Assembly: GCA_028023455.1 (NCBI GenBank)
Contig: JAQFVV010000018.1
Location: 11,490,771-11,554,770, forward strand
DNA length: 64,000 nt
Direction of reading: 5' to 3'
Origin: Epiperipatus broadwayi
Taxonomy: Eukaryota > Onychophora > Udeonychophora > Euonychophora > Peripatidae
The notes under the pieces are model-generated. The model was not told the DNA's origin. It saw nothing but the letters and a program-made list of their open reading frames with translations, and did not search any database. Shown here piece after piece: positions 1 through 10,900 of the stretch; position 1 is the stretch's first letter, and every line of letters starts with the position of its first letter. A program made the position numbers and the translations under genes.

Positions 1-880
1 AGACCTGAAGAAGAGCAGAGAATAATACCACCCAAATCGTCATGTATCTATTACTCTGTTGTTTGTTTGTATGTTACTACTAAAAAAAAATTTAAACTTT
101 TCTAGACCTTCTACATTTCAGCACCATTTGTAAAACACACCATCGTCACTAACCTTCAGGTCATAATATTTACAATTTGTTTCATGGTTAATATTTTGAT
201 ATTCATGTGATCAATTGAAATTAATCTGGACCCTACTTATAAATAGCTAAATAATTATTTATAGATAAACAATGGATAACTAACTAAGTTAGTTATAGAT
301 TGCCATTTAAAAAATATTCCTAAACTTTCTTAGAAATTCTCAGCTATTGCTATGTCATGACAGCCTTTTATCAGTCATAGTGCATATTTTTTCATATATA
401 GTATAAATATCAATACATACATATATGTTTTGTGTATAACCCAGTCAGGGATGCAAAATAATATTATTTAAACAGGCACATGACATTTTGTTTTGACCAT
501 TACTTAAAGACCTTAGGCAAATCATTAAATAAACATTTCATCTGGTGTATTTAAACAAGTTCACGCACATATTTAAAACGGTAATAAATACTGTAATTAA
601 ATTCATATCTGAAAAATCTAGTATTATTTAAGAGATAATGACAAGTCATATAATACATCACACATAATAATGAGATTAACTTTGAGAAACGAAACAGATT
701 ACAAAGATAATGTTTCAGCATAATAAATAAAAGCAAATCCATTAAGATGTTATACTTTAAAATAATTTACAAATTAGTAAAAATAACTACAAACATTCTT
801 TATAAATGAATCAAAAAAAAATAATTCAAAAATATTTAAAAGCTCAATCTACGTATGTGTGTTAATAATATATCTAATAT
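1..880. other. AT-rich sequence without a recognisable gene
   Basis: I see no gene here. The only local structure is a perfect small palindrome at 276-296, with 10-bp arms (ATAACTAACT and its complement) around one central base. The short open frames are low-complexity AT-rich translations. Confidence 0.6.
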
Positions 881-889
881 TAAATCACG

Positions 890-1655
890 CCATATGTGAT
901 GTGATGTGATGTATTTGGCTTCTCCTTAAACGAAGTCAAGAATATCTCAGCAATTATGCCCAGATAAACCTGTTAGCCATTTTATTCTCCATTCCCCACT
1001 CTTACGTCTTCCCATATTCTGCCCCATCCCATTTCCACAACATAATCTTTGTCAACTCTATAGCCTTTATATCTAAATCCCCCTTATCTCTTCGCAAACC
1101 CAACATAAAAACTATTGCCTCACTTTCGTATAGTCACTTTGTTCATGTCTATTCTCCCATAATTTCATTATCTGTACCCTTTCTGCTTTCAAGCATTTAC
1201 ATTCAATCAATAGGTGCCTAATATTTTCTATACCTTCCTTACACAATTTGCACATTAAATTATCCATGGTTTTTACATGTATATTCTCTTGTTGCTAAAG
1301 ATCCCGTTCGAGCCTTAAATAATAAACTACTTTCCTTACTATTATCATAAATTAACTCGCATGCAATATTCCGTTTACTTCTATACATATTTAAACTCTT
1401 CTTACCATCCATACTAGTTCTCCATCTCTCCAACTCCTATTTTTTATTAATGCTTCTATTCTTTTATCCCATTCCTTACCACTAGAACACTCAACAATCC
1501 TCCTAACACAATCATCCCACCTTTTATACAAGTATATTGATATAAATTCTTTATCCAAATCTTCCGCATTACCTTTCTCACCCATCGTGTTACCTGTCCT
1601 TTACTCATAACCCAATTGAACACTATTTTTGCTATTCTTTTACTATCCATAACAC
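890..1655 (-). mobile_element. 3' end of a decayed non-LTR retrotransposon (LINE)
   Basis: Read on the minus strand, this is the C-terminal part of a LINE polyprotein. At about 1270-1380 one frame gives LLFKARTGSLATREYTCKNH, the conserved linker found after the reverse transcriptase in many LINEs. The next frame (about 1190-1265) gives a CCHC-like finger, MCKLC followed by RHLLIEC (pattern CxxC-x8-H-x4-C). A one-base frameshift near 1262 separates the two. Upstream, about 1390-1585 encodes a charged stretch with IYLYKRWDDCVRRIVE, and another frameshift lies near 1590. The 3' side ends in a short microsatellite, about three copies of ATCAC on the minus strand at 893-913, as in LINEs that end in short repeats rather than poly-A. 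The reverse transcriptase and endonuclease are missing, so this is a 5'-truncated dead copy. The clade is uncertain. Confidence 0.75.
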
Positions 1656-1659
1656 TGCC

Positions 1660-2610
1660 CTCTGTGAAATATGTTCAGAGTTCATATTTCAAAATAGCCA
1701 GCCTCAAAATGATAGCATTGGGATTATTTTCATATATATATATATGCAAATCTAAAGTTTAAAATCAAGAATGACTATCAAACTCAATGGATAACTTATG
1801 ATCCACTACGAAAATGATCACTGAAGCTTATACATCTTTACTGAAATAAACATGAATATCGTCGTGGTATAGTTTCTCAGTTCAGTTCCCATGGGTTTAG
1901 ACAAAAGCTCATATAAAATTTTGTCATTAGCTTGAAATGGTCTAACTTGTTCATTAGCAAATTCTTAGAATCTATTTTCAGTATTTTCTGAATGAAAAAA
2001 TTGTTTATATTTGCTCTTAGCCATATTATTAATCTGCTTGTTAATGTAAAATAAGAACTTATATATACCTTGATCCAAAATTATAACAGTAAATAGTTAC
2101 TGAATGCATAGACATTTAGATTCAAGTTTTACATGAAAAGCCATCAAAACTGTACTAAATATACTAATCAATAAAGTTAACATTTCCAATGCAAAAGTAT
2201 TGAGGAAATTTTATATAAACTAATAAGAATATGAAATGTTTTATTTAAAAAAAAAATGTACAAATTAATGTCAACATAATTGTAAAGTTTAACTTGTGGT
2301 CAAAACTTGTCATAATTTATTTAAAAAATAATATGCTGCTATTTAATACAAATTTGTGCAATTCAGTGGAAAAATATTACAAAATAATGAAGTTATAATT
2401 TGTTATTAATTTTTTAATGAACAATACAAATATGAATAATTTGTAATACAAACTAATAAATAATTATTTTTTTAAAAAATGAATTATACATTATTAGGAG
2501 CAACAAGAGGCATAGTTCATTGAGAAATTATTAACAAATTAGAGTATTATTTTGTATTATTTTTAAGTAAATTACATAAGGGTTATTCAGGAATTATTTT
2601 TTTAGTAAAT
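1660..2610. other. AT-rich sequence without a recognisable gene
   Basis: No coding signal, tRNA or clear repeat seen. A short TA run lies near 1731-1744 and poly-A tracts near 2249 and 2471. Confidence 0.55.
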
Positions 2611-2614
2611 CATG

Positions 2615-2803
2615 CAAGTTTTTATAGTATGTATTATTGTAATAGTGATATTAGTGATTACACCAATGCACATGCATTTTAAAGATAAATTATAAATGAA
2701 TACTCTCACTTTTTTTTCAGACACAAGATATAATATTTTAGAAAGAATGGTATGAATCCACCCATTCTCAAACATTTATGTATGGGAAAATCTTAAGCAT
2801 ATG
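2615..2803 (-). repeat. Half copy of a palindromic element
   Basis: This stretch matches the reverse complement of the tail plus one arm of the full element at 21584-21922. Shared landmarks are the CCAATGCACATG block, AAAGATAAATTATAAATGAAT, the CAGACACAAGATATA block, GAATCCACCCATTCT, and CATTTATGTATGGGAAAATC at the centre. It stops at the point of symmetry, near 2803, so the second arm is missing. The asymmetric tail (about 2615-2668, with GTAATAGTGATATTAGTGATTA) shows that the tail belongs to the element and not to the flank of the other copy. Confidence 0.75.
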
Positions 2804-3295
2804 AAAATGAGTGTGTAAAAGTGTTACGCTAGGAATTAAATTTGAGTTATATTTGATGTAACCAAATTTTTTTCCTGTTAAGCAATATATAATGTCCAAA
2901 TATGAAATATTATGAAAATACGATGTCCGCTCATTCAAATATTAATAGCAGCGTTTGTTTCAAATAAAAATTAATTTATTTGTTTCAAATTTGACTGAAT
3001 TGGGTTTTTAAATTGCAAATTATAATAAATAAATAAAAATATTTGTATTTTTTTTAATTTATCGATTAGATTTTCAATATGGCTTTGATAGCTCTACCTA
3101 ACATATTATATGGAAGATCAGTACAAGTGAATGTCTGCAAAAGATTTTAATCCAAAAATTTTAGGATGAAAAATAAATTTAAAACCGCAAAACACAAATT
3201 CAATAATGAACAAGATTAATTATGTCTGAAAGAGTAATAACACAATTATGAATTAAGAATATTTTTAGTTTATATAGGTCATAGAAACTTTTTTT

Positions 3296-3702
3296 GATTA
3301 TTGACAAGATTCTACAAACAATAGCAAACTCTCCACTACAGCAGTGTCACCCAGTACAAGCCATAGTAATCAATGGATGCAAGAAGTTTTATGCATAAAA
3401 TCTATATCTAATGCCTACTCATTCAATATTCCCAGACTAATTTGTAGTTTGTGGCTTTTATCAGTGAGAAGCTTTAGACCTAAAAGCTCAGGATATATTG
3501 CAACTTTCTAGCAGCCACCTTTTACCTTTTTATTTAACTAATTATAAGCTAGAAACTAGTCTGAGAACATTGACTGAATAGGCACTCACTAGATATGGAT
3601 TTCATGCAAACCTTTTTGCATCCATTGATTACTATGTCTTACACTGGATGATACTACTATATGAAGAGCTTGCTACTGTTTTAACAACTTGTGATAGTCA
3701 TG
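3296..3702. repeat. Foldback (inverted-repeat) element
   Basis: Two arms of about 140 bp, at about 3296-3445 and 3560-3702, are imperfect reverse complements. Matching landmarks include CATAGTAATCAATGGATGCA on the left and its complement at about 3617-3636, and CAGACTAATTTGTAG against CTAGAAACTAGTCTG near the centre. The spacer is about 115 bp. There is no open frame and no convincing target-site duplication. It resembles a MITE-type foldback element whose superfamily cannot be named. Confidence 0.7.
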
Positions 3703-3704
3703 TG

Positions 3705-4150
3705 ATATTTAGTGATTCAAGATTATACAAACTTAGCTGAGCAGCATAAATCATTTAAAATATCAGCTTTCATAATAACATTTTAAATCACTCTCTATTC
3801 ATAAAATTTAACTTAACTAAATAAGTTACAATAAAAATATAGCAAGACTTTTGCATTATATTTCTTGGAAGCTGACTATATTTCTTATTTTGAATTTTTG
3901 AGTTTTATAAGTGATCAGTTTGGCTCGAGAATAAAGATTAATTGAGAATTTGGTTTGATGGGTACCAATCTAATCAGCTATCTAACATATCTTCTTTTTT
4001 TTACTGTTTTTAGAACACTGCATCTACATCAATAAATAATTCTGGGATAATTAATCGATAAATTTAAGATTCAATGTGCTTTATGTATCTAAAATCTAGA
4101 TTTATAAAGAGTTTAAAAAATATCACAAAAACTAAAAGATGAAAACATTT
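3705..4150. other. AT-rich sequence without a recognisable gene
   Basis: Nothing recognisable on either strand. Confidence 0.5.
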
Positions 4151-4155
4151 TCCTA

Positions 4156-4612
4156 CTGCCATGTACTAAAATAAATAATCCCCCTCCCCCCTTTAATAAC
4201 ATGTTAGAAATTAATTTAAAAATAAAGTTTGTGTTTTTCATTGACAAGATTCATTTAAAATATTTTATTATTATTTTTAGTTTTAATTTTATTTTTTTAA
4301 AAAAAAAAGATAAAATAAACCACACGTTCTTCATTTAGAGATCTCAGATCATCTATGATTGGTGAAAAAAAAATATTGCCATGTGCTACAATAAATAATT
4401 ATTTTCCCTTTAACTTGTTAGAAATTAATTTAAAAATAAAATTTGTGTTTTTCATTGATAATATTGTTAAACTGTTTTTATTAAAAAAGTAAAACATTAG
4501 ACTTGGAGGTGTTCATTTAAAATGTTTTATTTTTTTTAATTAAAAAAAAAACAAAACTTCCTTATGTTCTTCATTTAGAGACCTCAGACCATCTATGATT
4601 GGAGAAAAAAAA
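4156..4612 (+). repeat. Imperfect two-copy tandem duplication, about 220-235 bp unit
   Basis: The segment starting at 4156 (CTGCCATGTACTAAAATAAA) is repeated from 4376 (TTGCCATGTGCTACAATAAA). Both units share TTAGAAATTAATTTAAAAATAAA, TTTGTGTTTTTCATTGA, TTCATTTAAAATRTTTTATT and the closing block TTCTTCATTTAGAGA followed by CTCAGA and ATCTATGATTGG. The units differ by small indels in homopolymers and by an insertion of about 20 bp in the second. A C-run sits in the first copy (about 4180-4191). No coding potential. Confidence 0.75.
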
Positions 4613-4614
4613 GA

Positions 4615-6175
4615 TGGAGTTTAGAGCAATTTCACATTGTTCACGCACACTGTCAATAAATTGCTCATTCAAAATGAAAGTGTCAATGCCTTTTATTTTT
4701 GGATTCTTGTGCAGTCAAAAGTAAACAACTATTGAATGAGTGGTGGGAATGCAAATAAATAAGAAATTTCATTTTAAGGGTTTTTTTTTTGTTAATTTGT
4801 TGTAATTTCAAAGTCAGCCTGTTCATTTTTATTTGGATTGTTGGTTTGATTTGTACTTTGTATTGAATGCAGCTGACAATTATGGTTTTCATTAAAGTTG
4901 ATAAGATTTCTACAATTCACCTCCCCTCCTTCCCATCTCACTTTTTAAAAAACAAATAAAAAAGAAGAATTGTAAAAATTTTAAAGTTAAATAATAAGAA
5001 TAAAAATTTCCAAAATAAATCTATCAATTACAAATACTAAAAGAGGTTATTTGAAATGATATATCAATTAATTTTGAAAATCAATATTAAGTAGTATTAT
5101 GAAGAGAAATACAAAGAAATCTTAAAAACTTAGAATTGACTGTATTTTCTCCCTCTCTCCCACTTTCTCAAAACCAAAGATGAAATTGAAAAGACAAAAA
5201 ATGTTAAAAGTTCACAGAAAAAAAAGACCTATCAATAAAAAGCAATAAAGAAGTTTTAGATATCGTCTTGAATTTATAAATTGTGTCTTATTATCATAAA
5301 TCCATTTTCCAAATCCAAAGAATTTTCAATTGATTGATTAATCATCCCAGTATTCTTTCACGATGTCAAAGCAGTATTTTAAAGAAACAAAGAAAAAATG
5401 AAATATAGATAGCTAGTATATTGGTACCATTTGATGAATAGTGTGCATAATATATTAAAAAAAATCATAATATATCTGATTTTATTATGCTAAATAAACT
5501 TCTGTGATTCATCCAGTTTTTGTTTCAGGTTCAAACTTTACCAATGTCAATGGTTATAATAAAATAAATACAAGAATCAACAATTTTATAATAAAAAGAA
5601 TTTTAAAAATGCAAAATTTTCCTTCTTGGAAAAAAAATATTTTGATTAAAAGTGTTTTCCGTAATCTCTATCTACAAAAACAAGTTTCTAATCATTAAAT
5701 CAACAAGGAATCATAGTATTTTACCAAAACTTGTAACAGTTCCTTCAAAATTAATAATAATAAAAAAGATAAAGACAAATCATGATTTTATTATCTGTAG
5801 ATTTTATCATTCCCCTTATGTTTAGTAACACTAACTTGACTAGCCTTGACTATCTGGGACGTTCTACTACTCTTAGTTACAAATATTTAGATACCCATTA
5901 GTTAAAAACAATATTGAATGGTAATTGGGTTAGTTATTGACTAGTTACCTGGAAAAAAACTTGCATAGAATATTTTCAGCTAAATGAAATAAATTTCTAA
6001 GCTCCACCTTAAAATAGAACATTATAAACTTTTGTTTATTGTTTCTGTTCCAATTAAATAAAAATTGCAAATGTATTTACAACCATATTTCCCCAATTGA
6101 AATCTCAAAATAATCCACTAGAATTCTGGGAGAAAAAATATGGCTGCAAATAGTAGTAAAATGTGTTTGGATGAA
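4615..6175. other. AT-rich sequence without a recognisable gene
   Basis: I find no gene. Pyrimidine-rich patches occur at about 4918-4945 and 5150-5168. Open frames here (for example 5504-5698) have no family resemblance and AT-biased composition. Confidence 0.5.
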
Positions 6176-6177
6176 AG

Positions 6178-6262
6178 ATTTCATGATATAGTCATAATGC
6201 ATTTGCTTATCGGGTTCATGATCACAGGTTCAAATTCACATTGGGAAAAATTTACAACAATT
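6178..6262 (+). repeat. Possible tRNA-derived SINE head
   Basis: GATATAGTCATAATGC (6185-6200) resembles a Pol III A-box with D-arm, as in tRNA-Asp or tRNA-Glu. AGGTTCAAATTC (6226-6237) is close to the B-box consensus GGTTCRANTCC. The spacing is about right for a tRNA. A similar arrangement, followed by the same AATTTTTTCAGT-like tail, is seen at 57050-57140. The cloverleaf is not closed, so this is at most a tRNA-derived repeat. Confidence 0.35.
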
Positions 6263-6264
6263 TT

Positions 6265-7125
6265 TCAGTCCAAATAGAAGATTTTTTTTTTTTACATAGC
6301 TAAACCATATCTAATTCAGCTAGCCAGCCAAAACTGATCAGTAAATAGAAATCTAGCTATTCTTAGTAAAAAGATATAAAACAAAATTTGAAAATAACCC
6401 CACTAAAATCTGAATCATCTTAACATTAGAAAATCTGGTAATGACTTCTCCTTCATTGTAACTCTTTGGAGAATTTCTGGAAGAATCATCCTCTGTTAGA
6501 CATTTAAAAATTATTTTTATCAGATCTTGTTTACATAAAAAATGACATTTAAAGTTTGATCTGAAATCTTTTAATTTTATTTGGGTTTAAGTATATGAAT
6601 TACTGTGAAATTTAGTTTGTTTTAAATTTAATTTTGAAACCTAGAATGAAATTAGAAGAATGGATAATTAAATCTTATTAAGGCGGATTCATTTCAAATT
6701 TTTAACAACAATAAGATTCATTTGTTTATTAGAATAAAAACTCAATTATGGTAAAAAAAAATTAGAATCATTAAGAACTACCCCCCCCCCTCAAAGTATA
6801 ATGAATACAGTTATAGTCCAATTATAATCAGTTTAAATGCTAATACTACATATGTGATAAAATTTTAAAAACTAACGTTTCAATACATTTTAGATGGTCT
6901 TTATTATGAATTTACATATATTATTAAATTTTAAATCTGCTTATGATTTTAATTTTTGACTTCAATATGATAATTACTTATGTCTTTGATAAGAGAAATA
7001 TTTTTAACTTATAATTTTTGGGCACAATGATTTCTCCTTGAGTATAAGGACAGATATCTTCAACTCTGTATTGAATGAAAAGTGAATAATAAAAAAAGAT
7101 CATCTGATTACCAACAATCTATTTT
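6265..7125. other. AT-rich sequence without a recognisable gene
   Basis: No gene seen. A run of 10 C lies at 6781-6790. Confidence 0.5.
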
Positions 7126-7424
7126 AATAAATGAGATGGTAATCATCTAAAATCTGGGCATGGCCACTTGGGGTGTTGATGCTATACAAAAATCAAATAT
7201 AACGTTACTGGGCCGCCGCAACTTTTTTTTTTATTATAGAACATGTTTTGTTTTTTTTGACTAAACAAATTTTTTATTTCATTTACATGATTTCTTTTTT
7301 ATTAAACAAATTTTTATATTCATTTTCATTGTTTTTTTTTAACCTGATATTTTTCTTTATCCAACAAATTTTGATAATTTAATTTTTTGAATTTTAAAAC
7401 TTTGGACTGTTTCATGCCGAAAAA

Positions 7425-8185
7425 ACTTGTTTTAACCCCGGCGAAAAAATATAATGGGATAATTATTTGAGACTTGTTTCAACTTTGTTCTACCTTTTTT
7501 TTTTTTTTCTGGTCGACTAAATTGTTTTTCTTATTATTATTAAATCAAACATAACTTTTGTGTTGTCGGGAGTTCAAAAATTGTTTTGAAATCCCTACCC
7601 CCACCCTCGGATCAATAATTGTAACAAAGTCAATAATTTTACTTTTTTTTAAACAACTTTTTTTCACTTTTACTTTTATTTATATTTCGTTTGAATTAGC
7701 CTTTTTTTTTTTTGCTTCTACAATAAAAAGCTTTTTTGGAGCTTTCGTACTGTTATTATTAACAAAAAGTAAACAAAAATAGTCATTTATTTTAAACCCC
7801 ACTTGTTTTAACTCTGATGAAAAAATATAATGCAATTATTTGGGTATTATTTCGAATTTATTCAACCTTTTTTTTTGGGGGGGAGGGTGACCAAATTGTT
7901 TTTCTTCTTATTAAATAAAAAGTAACTTTTGTGTTTTTTGGGGGATAAAAAACTGTTTTACCCCCCTCCCCCCCCCCCCACACACACACGGAAAAAGAAT
8001 TGTAACAAAAAGTCAATATTTTTTTTTTTTTTTCAACAACTTTTTCTCACTTTTTACTTTTATTTATATTTTGTTTGAATTACCTTTTTTTTTTTTGCCT
8101 TCTACAATAAACTGCTTTTTGGGGGGATTTCGTACTTTGTTATTATTAACAAAAAGTCAACAAAAATAGTCATTTATTTTAATCC
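7425..8185. repeat. Internal tandem duplication, 376-bp period, inside the DNA transposon
   Basis: The unit starting ACTTGTTTTAAC occurs at 7425 and again at 7801. It is followed by GAAAAAATATAATG, AAATTGTTTTTCTT, TAACTTTTGTGTT, AATTGTAACAAA, TTATTTATATTT, TCTACAATAAA and ACAAAAATAGTCATTTATTTTAA in the same order in both. A third, truncated start (CTGCAAAAAATATAAT) follows at about 8187. The copies differ mostly in homopolymer length: the second holds a C-run with a CA run (about 7961-7989) where the first has a shorter C-rich patch. Confidence 0.85.
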
Positions 8186-8742
8186 TGCTGCAAAAAATAT
8201 AATCCAAATACTTGTCAATTTCTAATGAAATGAAAAAAAAAAAAGGACACAAACTTTGAACTTTTTAAAATTATTTATTATTTTATTGCTGTAATAAAAA
8301 GTGGACATTATGTGCCTGAAAAAAGGACACAATCTCACACACTTTCTGTACTTGGAAATTCTGAAAAGTTTAAAAATTGCACATTCTTCTCAGACCTTTT
8401 ATTGGTCTCGTATATTTTCCATGCTAAAACGTGATTTAACACGTGAGCTTTGTCGAAGCGTGTTCGAACATACACTTTACCAATTTTTTACATATTAACA
8501 TTTTTTTAGGGAAGGGTGGGGACCATATGAGAATTATTAGTAATTAACAACATTATTTAAATATAAATGACATTACTTTATTCCGGAGATTTGAAAAGTT
8601 GTACCGACTTGAAATTCAAACACCCTCAAGCAATACGGTAATCAGCTATGAATAAAACAAATACGCATAAATAGTTTCGAGGCACAAAATGGGTCAGAAT
8701 ATTTTTGTGCAATGTCATGTAAAGTGGCCTGCCATAATGGGT

Positions 8743-8767
8743 TAATACAATATTAAATGTTGTATTA
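8743..8767. repeat. Short palindrome in the right part of the DNA transposon
   Basis: TAATACAATATTAAATGTTGTATTA folds into a hairpin with 10-bp arms and a 5-base loop, about 95 bp inside the right terminus. It may be a structural part of the transposon end. Confidence 0.5.
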
Positions 8768-9052
8768 GCCGTAAGGCCGGCCAGTAGTAAACGGCATTTT
8801 TATGTGTTTTGACACATAAACAACGCCCCTAAGAGGCCGTGCCCAGATTTCAGATGATTACCAATGAGATATTAATATCAACAGTTATTGTGGTTTTATT
8901 GATTGTTTAAACTTACACCACCACCTCCAAGTTAAATATATCAATACTAGCATATTTATTCAAATACACTCATACATACGAAAATAATTTCTATCAATTT
9001 ACATATAATGAGTATATTTTACAATTATCACAAAACTTTAGATAAGTTTTAT

Positions 9053-9053
9053 A

Positions 9054-9138
<85 letters not shown>
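9053..9138. repeat. ATT/AAT microsatellite with strand switch
   Basis: About 17 copies of ATT run into about 9 copies of AAT around TATAAATA, so the array is itself an inverted repeat. Confidence 0.9.
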
Positions 9139-9139
<1 letters not shown>

Positions 9140-9183
9140 TGTAAACAAGACATTTATTTTCTTATATAGCGCAATGTTTTGTT

Positions 9184-9342
9184 CTATAATCTATAATATT
9201 AATAAGCCAATAAGCTGATATACACATGTGCTTTGCAGATGTCACTATATAAATGAATACTCCCACTTATCATTTATATAGTGACATCTGCAAGGTGCAT
9301 GTGTATATCAGCTTATTGGCATATTAATATTATAGATTATAA
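9184..9342. repeat. Near-perfect hairpin, 73-bp arms and 13-bp loop
   Basis: The left arm (9184-9256) and right arm (9270-9342) are reverse complements with only about six mismatches, mostly in one cluster (ATGTGCTT against ATGCACCT). The loop is about 13 bp around ACTCCCACTT. Landmarks are CTATAATCTATAATATTAAT, CCAATAAGCTGATATACACA and GCAGATGTCACTATATAAAT on the left, each mirrored on the right. It sits directly between an ATT/AAT array and an AAT/AGT/AAC array. The high arm identity suggests recent origin or gene conversion between the arms. Confidence 0.9.
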
Positions 9343-9440
9343 TAATAATAGTAGTAGTAGTAGTAATAATAATAATAATAATAATAACAATAACAACAAC
9401 AACAATAATAATAATAATAACAACAACAACAACAACACAT
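9340..9440. repeat. Compound AAT/AGT/AAC microsatellite
   Basis: The array shifts from AAT to AGT, back to AAT, then to AAC. An open frame across it gives a long poly-Asn run, which is a by-product of the repeat and not a gene. Confidence 0.9.
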
Positions 9441-9444
9441 CGGC

Positions 9445-10895
9445 AAAAAAGATTTACAGTATGCAAAATTAATAGATAGATAATTTATTTCTATGTATTT
9501 ATAAAAGAAATGCTGTTACAGGTTCATAAATATGAAGAGTGGGAAAAGAGAATAGATAAGCTAGTATAAAAAAAGAAGATATAAAAACTAATATAAGATA
9601 TTAAAAACTATATAAGAACACTAGAAAAAGCTTATTGTTATTTGCTGCAAGGGCATGAGCTTTAAATATCAGAAAAAAAAAGACAAATTTGAAATATGGA
9701 CTGTAGACATAGTTTATATGGAGATAGAAGAGAAATTATTAATTATTTATTTTTGGAGTGTAGGATGTTCAAAGAGAATCTGGATGAATTATATGGATAG
9801 TAAAAAAAAAAAATCTAAAGACTTATTAAAGAGAATGAAAGAGCTAGAGATTTTATAATTTTTTTTTATTTAGATCTTTACAACAAAAATAAAATAAAAT
9901 GAGAATAGGATATTGAAATTAAAAAAGCAGCTTTTATTTTATCCAAAATGATAAAAATAAAAATGAATCAGAGCTGGAAAAATAAATGGGCAATAGTTTA
10001 CTTTGGTATAAAAGGATTTTGAAAGAAAGAAATATTTAACTTCAAAACATATTGTCCATGCATAAAAACTTCTGCCTTCACATAAAGAGAAATCATTTTA
10101 CCTTGTCACCTTGTTCCTCATTTATCAGCCTACTTCAGTAGCAGTACTATTTTTATATTATACTCAACCAGCAGGTATACTTTACTCATATTATTCTATT
10201 TAAGATATGGATTTAAAATTCCTAACACTCAAAGTTAATTCTTATCAAATTCAATATGCTCTATTAAGAATTATAACCTGGTGTCCAATGATCACTCATA
10301 TTTATTTTTTGGCATAAACTCCAGTGACATTCAAACAATTGTACTATGATTTTGAAAAATTCTCAAAACCAATAGAATAAAATCTTGATCTATTGTCTTG
10401 GTCCCTTAAGCATCTCTTTTTTAAGTGCATTATCGATGTAGTGCTCTTTAAAATAATGAAAATTGTAAATTACCTTGAGTTTTATGATATAATTTGAAAA
10501 TGAATTGCTGGAAATGTGTCAATTTATTTGAGAAGATAACCTGTAAAATATACTTTAACAAAAAAAAAGAAGTTATCACAAAGTATTCACTAATTTATAA
10601 ATACAGTGATTTAAATACATACATACATATGATAGAGATGAAATTTATATAAGTTATCAATTAATATAGTAGTGAAAGATAATTTTTTGGCATTTCTAGG
10701 AATGTCCGAATTTAAAAAAATTAGGCAAAAGTCAATAATTAGATAGAAATGTATATATATATATATTTAATGTTTTCACAGTTAAACTGTGTGTTAATAT
10801 TGATTAATTCCTAATGTTTCCGCACAATATCATCTGCCATTGTCTAGATTAATTTTTCAAAGAAAAATGAGTATAAGGTAAAGAATAAGATTTAG
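9445..10895. other. AT-rich sequence without a recognisable gene
   Basis: No supported gene. The frame at 9655-9858 is lysine/isoleucine-rich and matches nothing I recognise. A TA run lies near 10753-10767. Confidence 0.5.
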
Positions 10896-10900
10896 CATGA

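Larger units (their letters stand above)
7130..8870. mobile_element. Non-autonomous DNA transposon with TIRs and 8-bp target-site duplication
   Basis: The element runs from 7138 to 8862. Its ends are inverted repeats: the left end starts GGTAATCATCTAAAATCTGG, and the right end is the complement with few changes (about 27 of 29 positions), followed by a weaker match around GGGGYGTTG. Both sides carry the same 8 bp, AATGAGAT (7130-7137 and 8863-8870), which fixes the boundaries. It has no transposase; the interior is T-rich with an internal tandem duplication and long homopolymers. An 8-bp duplication is typical of hAT, Merlin or P-type transposons. Starting with GG fits Merlin-like elements better than canonical hAT ends (CAGNG), but that is inference. 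The interrupted element at 45530-51128 also starts GGTA and has an 8-bp duplication, so the two may belong to one superfamily. Confidence 0.85.

Noticed and set aside
7099-7113. CATCTGATTACCA just outside the left end of the DNA transposon, resembling its terminus
   Set aside because: Only about 8-10 bases agree with the real right terminus; probably chance.
7558-7782. Hydrophobic frame resembling a small membrane protein
   Set aside because: It is poly-T-rich sequence inside the non-autonomous transposon; the duplicated unit does not keep the frame.
9281-9472. Frame with poly-Asn
   Set aside because: It is the translation of a microsatellite next to a hairpin arm.
10750-10770. TA runs here and elsewhere (1731, 41872, 52728) as regulatory signals
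   Set aside because: Simple-sequence repeats expected in such AT-rich DNA.
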